Shown here: positions 1 to 9,432 of the stretch, piece by piece
Layout of the letters: each line of letters starts with the position of its first letter
Numbering within the stretch: position 1 is the stretch's first letter
Source of the DNA: JANSWY01 sp965243755
GTDB taxonomy: Bacteria > Bacteroidota > Bacteroidia > Cytophagales > Cyclobacteriaceae
Length of the DNA stretch: 64,000 nt
Direction: 5' to 3'
Assembly: GCA_965243755.1 (NCBI GenBank)
Contig: CBDEVW010000005.1
Coordinates: 62,001 to 126,000, forward strand
The notes under the pieces: generated by a model
What the model was told of the DNA's origin: nothing
The model's input: only the letters and a program-made list of their open reading frames with translations
The model's database searches: none
Made by a program: the position numbers and the translations under genes

Positions 1-2500
1 TATCCCCATTGCCAACAAAAATCAATTTAGGATAATCGAGGTGCTTTGTAATCACCAGGGCAGCATAGATCGCGTCATTGTCAAGATCAGTCTTGACAAT
101 TTCAACTGCTGCCTCATTGGGTTGAAGCACACTTTGTACCGCTTCAAATGATACGACCTGATCAGTGAACGATTCATTAAAATCGGATGATTTTCGTGAG
201 AGCTCTTTTTCAATATCAGAAATCTTTTGTTCCAGTTCAGCAATTTTTGACTGACTATCTTTCAACTGGGAAGCCTTTAAAGAAGACATGTCTGCAATCT
301 GCTTTCTAAGCATTGTCCATTCAGAGAACAGCGTGATGAGCTCTATGTTCCCGCTTTCGAAAATTCCATCACGAACCCGTTTGGTTGAACTGAGCAGAAT
401 ACCCTTTGTTGCCAGTTCCAGATTATACCAGTCTTTAATAATTGATTTGGACAAGGCGTCAGGGTCATTTTGTCCTCTGGCAATGATGTATCTTTTGAAA
501 TTCTGAAGAAATTTTCTTTTCTCAGCTACAAATTGTTCTTTCTCAGATTCGGATAAGTAGCTGAAAGAGTTACGGATCTGCTTAATTTGCCTGATTGACA
601 TTTCTGAAAGTAGCACTTCCGCTTTGCTGTATGCTTCAGTTTCTGTGTATAGTTTGGCCAGGTTGTTAATGGTTAGCAGGTAGCCTGGATGATCTTTTGT
701 ATAATATTCTTCAAACAGTTCTTTCGCTTCTCGCAGGAATTTTTCTGCTTCTTCAAACTGCCCCTTATCGGTATAAAGCAAACCCAGGTTCGAGGCATTA
801 CTCAAATAATCGGGGTGGTTCTTACCAACAGTTTGTTCGAGAAGCCCCAGAGACTTCAGATAATCGGACTCTGCCTGGGCATAATTTTGTTTGTCATGGA
901 AGTATTTTGCCCGATTGGCAATTAATATCGCATAACCAGGATGTAGTTGCCCTGTAGACAGCTCCTGCCACCCAATTGCATGGCTTAACAGCATTAGAAT
1001 CGAATCGCTTTCTGGTTTATTTTTCATTAAGACCTTGGCAAGATTTGAAGCGAGAGCAATCTTAAGACTGGGAGCATTTATTTTTTGATTTTCAATTACT
1101 GACAATGCTTCCCGGTAGTTGGATTCAGCGGCATCAACATTGGCCAGGGATTCAAACAGTGCTCCTTTACTATTTTTGATGGAAGCAGCCTCTTTAGTAT
1201 TTAATAAGGCATTATCTCGTAAAATCTGTTCTGCTTTGTTGAAATAGAAATCAGCGTCCTTAAAATTCTGCAGCAAAAACCGTTGATTCCCGATGGCTTG
1301 ATTAGCTTTTGCAAGCATCAGGGGAGCGGCACCAGATGATGAGGATAGGTCGTTGATATAATTAGAGAATACATCGTCAGCTTCCTGAAATCTTCCAAGT
1401 GTCGTTAGGGCATTTCCAAGCCTAAAAACTGTTTGAGAGAATGACGAACTGTCCGTAAGATTATGTTTTCTGTGTTTATCCAGCGCCTTTGATAAGAGGT
1501 TAAATTGTTTTTCATTATTGTTCAATATTCGAGCGACTTCAGAAGCTTCGATTAGTGCCTTAATTTCCTCCATGGGGTTACCTGAATAATTTTGAAGCAC
1601 CTGGTCATAATACTTTCCCCCAGAAGCCCATTGTCCAAGTAGAACACTCAGCCTTGCAGCGTTAAGTTGGGTGCCTTGTCTGGAATACTCATTAGCATCA
1701 CAATTTTTTGATTCACAATGATCAAGTAGCATCTCGCAGACACGGAGTGCACCACCATAATCGGGTACACTGGTGAAAATATTGTAGTAGTCCCCTAAAA
1801 AACCTTCAAATTGAGGTTGATTTGATTTATAGGTGGATAGTTCATCAAAGAAATCTGCGGCCTGGTCAAATCTGTCATAATTTGAAAGTAAGGCACTGTA
1901 ATTGTCCATCACCTGGTAGTAGAAATTGTTTTTAGCATTGTTAGAAGCCAACAGCTGAAGTAGCTGGTCATAATAATGGCCTGCACTGTCAATCATCCCC
2001 AATTTGCCATAAGAGAAGGCCAGGTCGTCCATGGTAAGCAGGAGTAGTTGATCTATTCTGTTAAGTTTATTTTGATGTGTGATCAGACAGGTTTTTAGTG
2101 ATTCTTTAGCGGCTTCTATATCCCCACAGCTCAGCTGATACACTCCCAGATTTCGAAGTGAAGCCAGCTTCTGGGGATGTTCATCGCCATATATTCTGGT
2201 GCGGAGTTGTACTTCTTCATGGGCATTTGAAATGGCGCTATCACATTGATCCAATTCGAAGTAAATAAGGGCCAGCTTCGAGGAGAAATATAGTTGTACG
2301 GAATCCTCCTTCTCTATAGATGTGTTCTTAATGGCTTCCTTCAACAGATTTACTTCTTCCAGTGCTTCTGACATGGATTTCTCATTTACTAAGTCATCTA
2401 TTTTTTGTACCTGTTGTTTAAAATCCAGTTGCTCCTGAGCGTTTGCCTGACTCCAGGCAGCCAATAATAAGAAAGCGGTAAGCCTAAAGTTGTTTCTCAT
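1..2500 (-). CDS. Exported TPR-repeat protein with CHAT domain (3' end beyond window)
   Basis: The minus-strand frame is open from an ATG at 2500 to the left edge, about 833 residues, and continues outside the window. It begins with a signal peptide (MRNNFRLTAFLLLAAWSQA, then NAQ). Most of the visible part is helical, with many tetratricopeptide-like pairs such as NHPDYLSNASNLGLLYTDKG and the following EEAEKFLREAKELFEEYY. A coiled-coil stretch (SKIAELEQKISDIEKEL) follows, and then the typical entry to a CHAT (caspase HetF associated with TPRs) domain: NEAAVEIVKTD and YAALVITKHLDYPKL. The catalytic His/Cys of CHAT proteases would lie beyond the edge, so activity cannot be judged. The start overlaps the end of the upstream gene by 17 bp, which implies coupled translation as the third gene of a three-gene unit. 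Role unknown; an envelope-located peptidase or scaffold is an inference. Confidence 0.85.
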   Translation of the reverse strand, partial: MRNNFRLTAFLLLAAWSQANAQEQLDFKQQVQKIDDLVNEKSMSEALEEVNLLKEAIKNTSIEKEDSVQLYFSSKLALIYFELDQCDSAISNAHEEVQLRTRIYGDEHPQKLASLRNLGVYQLSCGDIEAAKESLKTCLITHQNKLNRIDQLLLLTMDDLAFSYGKLGMIDSAGHYYDQLLQLLASNNAKNNFYYQVMDNYSALLSNYDRFDQAADFFDELSTYKSNQPQFEGFLGDYYNIFTSVPDYGGALRVCEMLLDHCESKNCDANEYSRQGTQLNAARLSVLLGQWASGGKYYDQVLQNYSGNPMEEIKALIEASEVARILNNNEKQFNLLSKALDKHRKHNLTDSSSFSQTVFRLGNALTTLGRFQEADDVFSNYINDLSSSSGAAPLMLAKANQAIGNQRFLLQNFKDADFYFNKAEQILRDNALLNTKEAASIKNSKGALFESLANVDAAESNYREALSVIENQKINAPSLKIALASNLAKVLMKNKPESDSILMLLSHAIGWQELSTGQLHPGYAILIANRAKYFHDKQNYAQAESDYLKSLGLLEQTVGKNHPDYLSNASNLGLLYTDKGQFEEAEKFLREAKELFEEYYTKDHPGYLLTINNLAKLYTETEAYSKAEVLLSEMSIRQIKQIRNSFSYLSESEKEQFVAEKRKFLQNFKRYIIARGQNDPDALSKSIIKDWYNLELATKGILLSSTKRVRDGIFESGNIELITLFSEWTMLRKQIADMSSLKASQLKDSQSKIAELEQKISDIEKELSRKSSDFNESFTDQVVSFEAVQSVLQPNEAAVEIVKTDLDNDAIYAALVITKHLDYPKLIFVGNGD

Positions 2501-4574
2501 GTATTTTATTGCCTTCATAGTCAATTAGTGAATAGGTCATTTTTGTTGGATTGTCGAGTTCCGCAATTACAGTAAGGGTCAGGTTATCATTTTTAATGAC
2601 CATAGGATCCCTTAGTGTTTCTGAGTATTGGTAACTCATTGCTATTTGCTGTTGCATCGATTGCCAGTCGAAAGAAGTCACGTTGATATTGCTGCCTTCG
2701 GGGATGTTTTCGCATGAAAAAAACCAATAGGCATTTTCCTGGGAGACCATATTGATGAACTTACCTTTGAGGGATATATCCTTCCTTAGCGACACCTTGC
2801 CAGCAGAGTTTAGTTTCATCAGCCTGTATTTCCCGTCATTTGTCAGACTATCATAGCTGATTTCCTGAATTAGCGTGTAAGTTTTTAACAAGTCATTAAA
2901 GTAGATATTCTGTAGTTTGTTCGTTTCCGAGATACGAAGATCAGCCCTTTTGCCTCCCAGAAAACCAAGATGTTTCAGCCAGGTTCCCCTGGATTGTCCC
3001 GAAATTATTAGTGAACTATCTGAAAGTATCTTATAAAAATTGGCTTTTTGCCCAGAGGGCAGAGGCTCTTCCCAAATTATTCGGAAGATGTCTTCAATTT
3101 GCTTCACTCCGGCAATAAGGTTTTGATTTGATTTTTCAATGAAGAATATCTGATAGGATGGATCAATTTCAATCCGTTGGGTAAGTGTAATCCATTGACC
3201 ATCTACTAATGTTTCGTTTGTAAGGGTGTCTCCAACTAATTTTAATTTTATTGGCTGAAAGCTGTTTCTGTAAAATTGCTGATCCCGCAGAGACTTTATT
3301 CGGATCATGTTTTGTTTGATTGCATCAGCATTCTGTTCTTGCTGGTTTGCGATGAATTGATTGATGCCACTGGTACCACCCAGGTGCCGATCAAAAAACC
3401 ATTGGAAAGAAGCAGTACCATGATCAGATAAGGACATGACCTGGCACAAACTGTCGGCTGTTTGATAGGAGTTGAACAGGTTTTGTAATATTCTGGCTTT
3501 TCTGGAAATCAAATTATCGGAGGGGGCCTGGTTGCTGATATTGCAATTTTTTTCGTAAACTACCTGGTTGCCAAATTCCAATTTGGCTATTTGATATTTA
3601 AACAAATCGATGAGAAGTGACTGGTTGTCGTACTTGCTCACAATATTGGCCAGACGCTGTAGTTTTAGTTCGTTGATATTGGCCTGCACACATTCATCAC
3701 CAGACATTGTTTGTTGAGAGAGTTGTTTAAACCTGGCATATGCCTCACTTAACTGTACTTGCAGGCCGTCTACCTCTTCTCTGATCAGTTTTAGGAAATT
3801 TTCAGACCATTCCTTATAATTCCATAGTTCGAGATTATCCAGTAAGAAATTGGTTGGCGTAATACCATTCATTCGGTAGTAATCGATTTTCACAAGATTT
3901 ACGTTGACCTTTCTAATCTTGTAATGGGGCATTGTTTGGTAAATTTTCCTGTATCGGTCAAGGTGGTACAAGGTGGAATCAAACCGTTCACCACATGTTT
4001 TTACTTCATTTTTTAGAGATTCGTCTGCGGTCAGGAACAATTCCCTAAGGTTTTCAGCCCTGGTGTTGATATCAATAAATATTTCCCGGGCTTCCAGGTA
4101 ATTTTTTACAGCAAGGTCATAGTGATGAACCAGTTTTTCGTAGTTATCAGCATATACAATTGAATTCGCATAGTTTTGATCAACTTTATTTTTCACTAGG
4201 ATGACCAGGGAATCCTTATTTTTAATTTTAGGCATTTCGTACCATTCATAGTTCCTGGTGATCTCTTTTTCGTCTACATAGTTTTTGGCCAGGCTGTAGT
4301 TGGTTTTTACATTGGCGATATACTGCCTCGATGAGCTCCGGTCAACTAGTGGATCGAGTTGTTTAAATATCTCTAGCTGTGCATTTCCTAGTTTAAAGTA
4401 GACATTGGGCCATAAAGGGTATTCATTTTGAAACTTCAGCAGCGCTTTGTAATAATTTTCAGCGGACTGGGTAGATTTAGAGGCCAGGATTTCTTCGTAC
4501 TGACTATTTTGACCATCGACAGAACAAATAATTGCGAGTAGGAATAATATTGAGCAATAAATCTTATTCATCAT
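2484..4574 (-). CDS. Exported protein of unknown function, helical N-terminal half and beta-rich C-terminal half
   Basis: A 696-residue protein with a signal peptide (MNKIYCSILFLLAIICSVDG, then Q). Residues 25-440 are mainly helical; the first part resembles TPR packing (YYKALLKFQNEYPLWPNVYF), and a DxxYANS-type helical stretch follows. From about residue 440 the sequence alternates short strands and turns (for example LVGDTLTNETLVDGQWITL) and could form a small propeller. I do not recognise a named family. It sits between an OmpA/PD40 protein (11-bp overlap, ATGATGAATAA) and a TPR-CHAT protein (17-bp overlap), so the three are almost certainly co-translated and probably act together in the periplasm or at the outer membrane. 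Either of two adjacent ATGs (4574 or 4571) could be the start. Confidence 0.75.
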   Translation of the reverse strand: MMNKIYCSILFLLAIICSVDGQNSQYEEILASKSTQSAENYYKALLKFQNEYPLWPNVYFKLGNAQLEIFKQLDPLVDRSSSRQYIANVKTNYSLAKNYVDEKEITRNYEWYEMPKIKNKDSLVILVKNKVDQNYANSIVYADNYEKLVHHYDLAVKNYLEAREIFIDINTRAENLRELFLTADESLKNEVKTCGERFDSTLYHLDRYRKIYQTMPHYKIRKVNVNLVKIDYYRMNGITPTNFLLDNLELWNYKEWSENFLKLIREEVDGLQVQLSEAYARFKQLSQQTMSGDECVQANINELKLQRLANIVSKYDNQSLLIDLFKYQIAKLEFGNQVVYEKNCNISNQAPSDNLISRKARILQNLFNSYQTADSLCQVMSLSDHGTASFQWFFDRHLGGTSGINQFIANQQEQNADAIKQNMIRIKSLRDQQFYRNSFQPIKLKLVGDTLTNETLVDGQWITLTQRIEIDPSYQIFFIEKSNQNLIAGVKQIEDIFRIIWEEPLPSGQKANFYKILSDSSLIISGQSRGTWLKHLGFLGGKRADLRISETNKLQNIYFNDLLKTYTLIQEISYDSLTNDGKYRLMKLNSAGKVSLRKDISLKGKFINMVSQENAYWFFSCENIPEGSNINVTSFDWQSMQQQIAMSYQYSETLRDPMVIKNDNLTLTVIAELDNPTKMTYSLIDYEGNKIHEKQL

Positions 4575-6591
4575 TTAGTATTTTGAATTCAACCCGTCTG
4601 TTTTTAGCCCTGTTTTCCTCCGAATCATTCGGGAATAGCGGAACAGATTCACCATAACCTTTGGAGATCAATCTGTCGCTTAATATGCCATGATCCTGCA
4701 GGTAATTCATGACAGATCCGGCACGCAACCGGGACAGTTGAAGATTATAAGATTCAGCACCCTTGTCATCAGTGTGAGCCACAATTTCAACTTTATACCC
4801 CTCGTTTTCCATAAGGTAGTTGACCAGTTTGTCGAGTTCTGCATAGGATTCTGCAATCAGGTCAAAAGAATTGTATTCAAAGGTGATGTTATTCAAAACT
4901 ATGGAGCTGTTCTTGATGGATTTCAACTTGGTTTCTATCACCTTGTCCTGAGCTATCTCCTCCTCGGTAAGATCATATTGTGCGGAGAAATAACTGTATC
5001 CCTGAGCTGAACTGCTTATCTCATAAACTTCTCCATCACGCAGGTTTAAGGACAATTTGCCATCTTTTACCTGACGTACTGTTTTTTCGTTTCTGGTGAC
5101 ATTGTAGACAGTCACCTCCAGACCAAGGTTTTCCCCTGTTGCATCATCGGTAAATAAGAATTCCATGTTCTTGAGTTTTCTGACCAACTCAACATCAAAA
5201 TCAAACTCACTGAATATCACTTCCTTATCGAAGGGCAAACTAAGTGTATCCGGGTGGTAATTCTCTGTGTTGAAGATCACAAATAACTTTTGCCCCAATG
5301 GAATTTGAATTCTATCATTTTGATTAGGGTCATTGCTGATCTCATAATTTCTCAGCTCCTGAAATGTGCTGTCGTAGATGGAGACACTGCTTGTAAGGGG
5401 GAAATAAAATTCACTGTCAAACACATTGAATCGAAAATTCACCTCTGGGAATAAACTAAAGTTGGCATTGAGGTCCGGAGTATCAGTATTGATCAGTTTT
5501 GATTGGGTAGAGTAGCTTTCTTTTCTTACTACCACCGAAAATTGGTTATTGGAAGGGACAAAGACCTGGTAATAACCCTCTTCATTACTTTGTACTTTTT
5601 GTAAAACTTTGGAGGTGTAGGGGTTGATGATGGAGATTTCTGCATTAAGGAAATTACCTTCTGTGTCAGATATAGTACCTGAAAGTAAAGTGCTTGGTTC
5701 CGGAGCAAATGAGGAAGGAACAGGCTTATAACCTATTGCTGAATACCATTTTTTATCATTTGCTTTAAAAATATCTCCCTGGCCAAAGTAAAGCAAACCA
5801 TTCCTATCGATAGAAACTGCGCTTTGATGTTCATCGGGGTTCATTAATTCCGGGATCACCTTGGGATTGAATTTGTATAACCCATCAATTTTGGCCCAGT
5901 AGATGTTGAATATTTTTCTTGATACCCGTTTCCCTTCGGCATCCATAACATCATTCGTTGATGAAAAATAAAATGTCTTATTATCTGTGCTGTAGTAAGG
6001 TGCAATTTCACAACCCATGTTGTATTCCACACTCATTTTGTGCGGTTCAGACCATTGACCCGTCTCATCTAATTCTGTGATATATAAGACACGGCAATAT
6101 TCATCAGACCTTTCTTCAGGAGCTGTCGGTCTGGTAAAAAGTATGATTTTTTCATTGGGTGAAACCGCAGGCGCCTCTTCATCCAGATTGCTATTGATTT
6201 CACCCCAGATCGGCTGGGGCTCACTCCAGGAGCCATTAATCAAATCGCTATAATAAATGTCCCAGCTGGTGCTGAATGTTTTTGCGGAAAAATAAATTCT
6301 CCTGTTGTCAAAGCTTAATTGCGGATACGAAAAGAAGTATAGCCCATTAATATCATTGGAAAATATGAGTTGAGGGGGAGACCATTGACCATTCACATTT
6401 GTGCTGATATATGGCTTGGATCGACCATCATAATCTGCCATGAAAACCATTTGTGTACCATCGAAGCTTACTTTTGGATGTTTCACAATGACTTCAGGAC
6501 GGATAATATTGCTAAGGTCCTGTGCATTTAGCAATATTGGACAGCAAATTAACAGTAGCCAAAGCGTTTTAGCACGTATTAGGTCGGTCAT
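4564..6591 (-). CDS. OmpA-family protein with PD40 propeller and carboxypeptidase-regulatory-like domain
   Basis: The chosen start is the ATG at 6591, because it gives a clean signal peptide (MTDLIRAKTLWLLLICCPIL, then LNAQ); the open frame extends further upstream without such a feature. The 675-residue protein has a WD40-like (PD40) propeller at about residues 20-290, with blades such as VSFDGTQMVFMADYDG, LSFDNRRIYFSAKTF and YSTDNKTFYFSS. A carboxypeptidase-regulatory-like fold follows at about 300-375 (SGTISDTEGNFLNAEISI), then further beta modules, and a C-terminal OmpA peptidoglycan-binding domain at about 560-670 (VEIVAHTDDKGAESYN, LSRLRAGSVMNYL, NRRVEFKIL). This order resembles PorE-type type IX secretion accessory proteins, which additionally carry TPRs and are lipoproteins. 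It is probably anchored to peptidoglycan. It is the first gene of the unit that continues to the left edge. Confidence 0.88.
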   Translation of the reverse strand: MTDLIRAKTLWLLLICCPILLNAQDLSNIIRPEVIVKHPKVSFDGTQMVFMADYDGRSKPYISTNVNGQWSPPQLIFSNDINGLYFFSYPQLSFDNRRIYFSAKTFSTSWDIYYSDLINGSWSEPQPIWGEINSNLDEEAPAVSPNEKIILFTRPTAPEERSDEYCRVLYITELDETGQWSEPHKMSVEYNMGCEIAPYYSTDNKTFYFSSTNDVMDAEGKRVSRKIFNIYWAKIDGLYKFNPKVIPELMNPDEHQSAVSIDRNGLLYFGQGDIFKANDKKWYSAIGYKPVPSSFAPEPSTLLSGTISDTEGNFLNAEISIINPYTSKVLQKVQSNEEGYYQVFVPSNNQFSVVVRKESYSTQSKLINTDTPDLNANFSLFPEVNFRFNVFDSEFYFPLTSSVSIYDSTFQELRNYEISNDPNQNDRIQIPLGQKLFVIFNTENYHPDTLSLPFDKEVIFSEFDFDVELVRKLKNMEFLFTDDATGENLGLEVTVYNVTRNEKTVRQVKDGKLSLNLRDGEVYEISSSAQGYSYFSAQYDLTEEEIAQDKVIETKLKSIKNSSIVLNNITFEYNSFDLIAESYAELDKLVNYLMENEGYKVEIVAHTDDKGAESYNLQLSRLRAGSVMNYLQDHGILSDRLISKGYGESVPLFPNDSEENRAKNRRVEFKILNDE

Positions 6592-6759
6592 GGTGATATT
6601 TAGGTACTGGTTGTGTTCGCACCTATTATTTAATAAAAAATATGCTTTCATGCCAGTAAATGAAAGATTACTTCTAAGAGGACGGTAGTAGAAATTAACT
6701 TTCAATAAATTTTGAAACTTCAGAAATATTGTTTTACTTACCTTCGTTATTAAGACAGT

Positions 6760-7260
6760 ATGCAATATCAGGAAGCAAAAGAGAAGTTTATATTGGCATG
6801 GGGCAGTCTGGGGTCAAGTTGGGGTATCAACAGGACAATGGCACAAATTCATGCTTTACTGCTTATTTCCACCGAGCCACTTTCAGCGGAGCAGATCATG
6901 GAAGAACTTAAGATCAGCCGGGGAAATGCCAATATGAATATCAGGGCTCTAATGGATTGGGGATTGGTGGAAAAAGAACTGAAAGCCGGGGAAAGACGGG
7001 AATATTTCAAATCAGACAAGGACATTTGGGAGCTGGCAAAGCAGGTAGCCAGGGAAAGAAAGAAAAGAGAATTGGAACCGATCAGAAAGATATTGCAGCA
7101 GGTAGGGGAAGTGGAAGGCGATGGAATGCAGGTTGACGCATTCAGAACCGTCACCAGAGACATTGATACTTTCGCTGAACAGGCAGACAAGACACTGGAA
7201 CTATTCATGAATTCCCGTCAGAACTGGTTACTTAAAGTAATTGGCTTTTTTAAGAAATAA
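6760..7260 (+). CDS. GbsR/MarR-family transcriptional regulator
   Basis: A 166-residue winged-helix protein. The segment WGINRTMAQIHALLLISTEP followed by LSAEQIMEELKISRGNANMN is the characteristic GbsR-type helix-turn-helix, and the wing is at ERREYFKSDKDIW. A helical C-terminal half (about residues 85-160) probably mediates dimerisation. GbsR proteins repress osmolyte or membrane-related genes, but the ligand here is unknown. It is the first gene of a plus-strand series with a membrane protein, a DCC-family oxidoreductase and a TIGR01777 epimerase, so it probably regulates those genes and itself. It is divergent from the OmpA/PD40 gene, with a 168-bp region between the two starts that must hold both promoters. 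Confidence 0.88.
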   Translation: MQYQEAKEKFILAWGSLGSSWGINRTMAQIHALLLISTEPLSAEQIMEELKISRGNANMNIRALMDWGLVEKELKAGERREYFKSDKDIWELAKQVARERKKRELEPIRKILQQVGEVEGDGMQVDAFRTVTRDIDTFAEQADKTLELFMNSRQNWLLKVIGFFKK

Positions 7261-7325
7261 TATTTTTTTGATTATAAGTTTCAAAAAATTCTGAAAGTAA
7301 TGAATTAACTGAAAATTAAACGATT

Positions 7326-7694
7326 ATGAACTACACTATTTTATTGTACATGATTTATCTACCAATGACGGTTGGGTTAACAGTATGGGTAGCGCAAACC
7401 TTACACAAGAATGGTCGCATATTTTTGATTGATATATTTCACAAAAATGATGAATTGGCGGATAGTGTCAACAAGCTGTTATTGATTGGATTTTACCTCA
7501 TCAACATCGGATATGCAGTTTACACACTTCGTGTTTTTGGCATGTTGCATACGGCTCAGGACGTGATTGAGCGCTTGAGTGTTAAAATTGGCGCTATCAT
7601 ACTCATACTTGGAGGTATGCATTTTTTCAATCTCTTCATATTCTTCAAACTTAGGAGCAGGGCCAGGCAAGATAAAATCACTCAACCACGCTAA
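7326..7694 (+). CDS. Small integral membrane protein, unknown function
   Basis: A 122-residue protein with about three hydrophobic helices: residues 3-25 (ILLYMIYLPMTVGLTVWVA), 50-72 (LLLIGFYLINIGYAVYTLRV) and 88-112 (IGAIILILGGMHFFNLFIFF). The tail is basic. No catalytic motif is visible. It follows the GbsR-type regulator by 65 bp, and its stop codon shares a base with the next start (TAATG at 7692-7696), so it is co-translated with the DCC-family protein. Confidence 0.75.
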   Translation: MNYTILLYMIYLPMTVGLTVWVAQTLHKNGRIFLIDIFHKNDELADSVNKLLLIGFYLINIGYAVYTLRVFGMLHTAQDVIERLSVKIGAIILILGGMHFFNLFIFFKLRSRARQDKITQPR

Positions 7695-8518
7695 TGATGA
7701 AAACTTTAAAGGATCATACCATTATTTATGATCATGAATGTCCCATGTGTAAGTTGTATACAGGAGCATTTGTCAAACATCGATTTCTTGAGAATGGTGG
7801 ACGTAAGTCATTCGAAGAATTGTCGGAAGGTGAATGGAAGCAACTGGACACAGAAAGAAGTTTCAACGAGATTCCATTGATCAATACTAAAAGTGGGGAG
7901 ATTACCTACGGTATCGAAAGTTTATTGAAGATCATCTCACACCGGTTTTCGTTTTTGGGAGTGCTTTTCAGGGCAGTTTGGTTTAGATGGTTCGTAAAAA
8001 GACTGTATTCATTTGTTTCCTATAACAGAAAAGTAATCATTCCGGGGAAACGCTTTGAGAAAGATGATCAGTGTAGTCCATCATTCAGCTGGAAATACAG
8101 AATTGCATACCTGATATTCGCAATGGTCCTGACCACAGTGGTGTTGGCTCAGTTTTCGGTATTGTTGCCTGCAGAACTGATCCATTCAGGGATTTGGACT
8201 GAGTCATTGGTCTCATTAGGACAGCTTGTAGTCATGGGTGCAATTTCAGGGGTATTTTCAAGCGACAAAACCATTTATTACCTGGGAAATCTAATGACTG
8301 TTTCACTAATGGGATCGTTGATGCTCGTACCAGTCATTTTGGTGGCTAAACTAATTCAGATTCCTGAACTCATACTCATAGGTTACTTTATGATGGTAGT
8401 GACATGCATGTTTCTGGAACATAAAAGGAGGCTGGAAATCTTAGGAATGTCAACCATATTGTATTCAATAAGTTGGGTGATTTACAGATTAATAGCTTTA
8501 ATGATTTTACTGTCATGA
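7694..8518 (+). CDS. DCC-family (DUF393) thiol-disulfide oxidoreductase-like membrane protein
   Basis: The N-terminal 115 residues fit the DCC/DUF393 family: YDHECPMCKLYTG carries the DxxCxxC motif with a thioredoxin-like CxxC, and a second conserved element EIPLINTKSGEITYGIESL follows. From about residue 130 there are four to five hydrophobic helices (for example IAYLIFAMVLTTVVLAQF and LIGYFMMVVTCMFLEH), so this is a DCC domain fused to a membrane region. Starts at 7694 or 7697 are both possible (ATGATG). The stop overlaps the next start in an ATGA arrangement at 8515-8518. The redox partner and substrate are unknown. Confidence 0.82.
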   Translation: MMKTLKDHTIIYDHECPMCKLYTGAFVKHRFLENGGRKSFEELSEGEWKQLDTERSFNEIPLINTKSGEITYGIESLLKIISHRFSFLGVLFRAVWFRWFVKRLYSFVSYNRKVIIPGKRFEKDDQCSPSFSWKYRIAYLIFAMVLTTVVLAQFSVLLPAELIHSGIWTESLVSLGQLVVMGAISGVFSSDKTIYYLGNLMTVSLMGSLMLVPVILVAKLIQIPELILIGYFMMVVTCMFLEHKRRLEILGMSTILYSISWVIYRLIALMILLS

Positions 8519-9432
8519 GGAAGTGGAATAAAATAGTCATAGCCGGAGGAACCGGATTTCTTGGGCAATTGCTGATAAAATATCTGTCTCATGAAGTAGA
8601 TGAAATTATCGTACTGACCAGGAAACATCATTTGGATTGTGAATCGGTAAAGCATGTTAAATGGGATGGCAAACAACTTGGTTATTGGACAAAATACCTT
8701 GAGGGGGCTGAAGCGATCATCAATTTAAATGGTAAATCAGTTGATTGCCGGTACAATGATTCCAATAAACAGAAAATTTATAATACCAGAATTGATGCAA
8801 CCCACGCTATTGGTCAGGCTATATTGCAATGTATAAATCCTCCGAAAATATGGATCAACGCTTCTTCCGCCACGATCTACAGGCATAGCCTGAATGAACC
8901 AATGGACGAGGATCATGGTGAAATAGGAAAAGGTTTCTCCGTAGATGTCTGTAAGAAATGGGAGGAAGCTTTTAATTTCTACAAATTATCAGATACAAGA
9001 AAGGTAATACTCCGCACAGCCATTGTCTTGGGTGAGAATGGTGCATTTCAGGTGATGAAACACCTGACCAACCTGGGACTTGGAGGGAAAATGGGCAAGG
9101 GAAATCAGATGGTTAGCTGGTTACATGAAAAGGATTTTGTTGGGATAATCCGGTTTTGCCTGGAACACAGGGTGGAAGGAATATATAATGCCAGTTCACC
9201 GAATCCTGTGACTAACACTACCTTTCAAAAGCACCTTCGCCAATCACTGAACATCTGGTTTGGGCTACCTATCCCATCCTGGCTGTTGGAGATTGGCGCA
9301 TTGATCAGGAGAACGGAAACAGAGCTGGTATTAAAGAGTCGTTATGTGGTGCCAGAAAGATTATTGGAGAAGGGCTATCAATTTAGTTATAGTGATGTCG
9401 CAGGAGCCATTGATGACCTTATCAAAAAATAG
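8515..9432 (+). CDS. TIGR01777-family NAD(P)-dependent epimerase (SDR superfamily)
   Basis: The ATG at 8515 was chosen because it overlaps the previous stop as ATGA and directly precedes the Rossmann motif (VIAGGTGFLGQLLIKYL). The 305-residue protein has the family's INLNGKSVDCRY segment, an active-site region WINASSATIYRH, the VVLRT-like segment (VILRTAIVLGENGAF) and a C-terminal DUF1731-like end (WLLEIGALIRRTETELVLKS, followed by RYVVPERLLEKGYQF). Family members are annotated as YfcH-like or cell division inhibitor SulA-like, but the substrates are unknown. It is the last gene of the GbsR-headed operon and abuts the convergent DUF1835 gene with no spacer. Confidence 0.9.
   Translation: MRKWNKIVIAGGTGFLGQLLIKYLSHEVDEIIVLTRKHHLDCESVKHVKWDGKQLGYWTKYLEGAEAIINLNGKSVDCRYNDSNKQKIYNTRIDATHAIGQAILQCINPPKIWINASSATIYRHSLNEPMDEDHGEIGKGFSVDVCKKWEEAFNFYKLSDTRKVILRTAIVLGENGAFQVMKHLTNLGLGGKMGKGNQMVSWLHEKDFVGIIRFCLEHRVEGIYNASSPNPVTNTTFQKHLRQSLNIWFGLPIPSWLLEIGALIRRTETELVLKSRYVVPERLLEKGYQFSYSDVAGAIDDLIKK

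Noticed and set aside
4690..5010. Plus-strand open frame of about 100 codons opposite the OmpA/PD40 gene.
   Set aside because: It lies wholly within a well-supported gene on the other strand and has no domain pattern or context.
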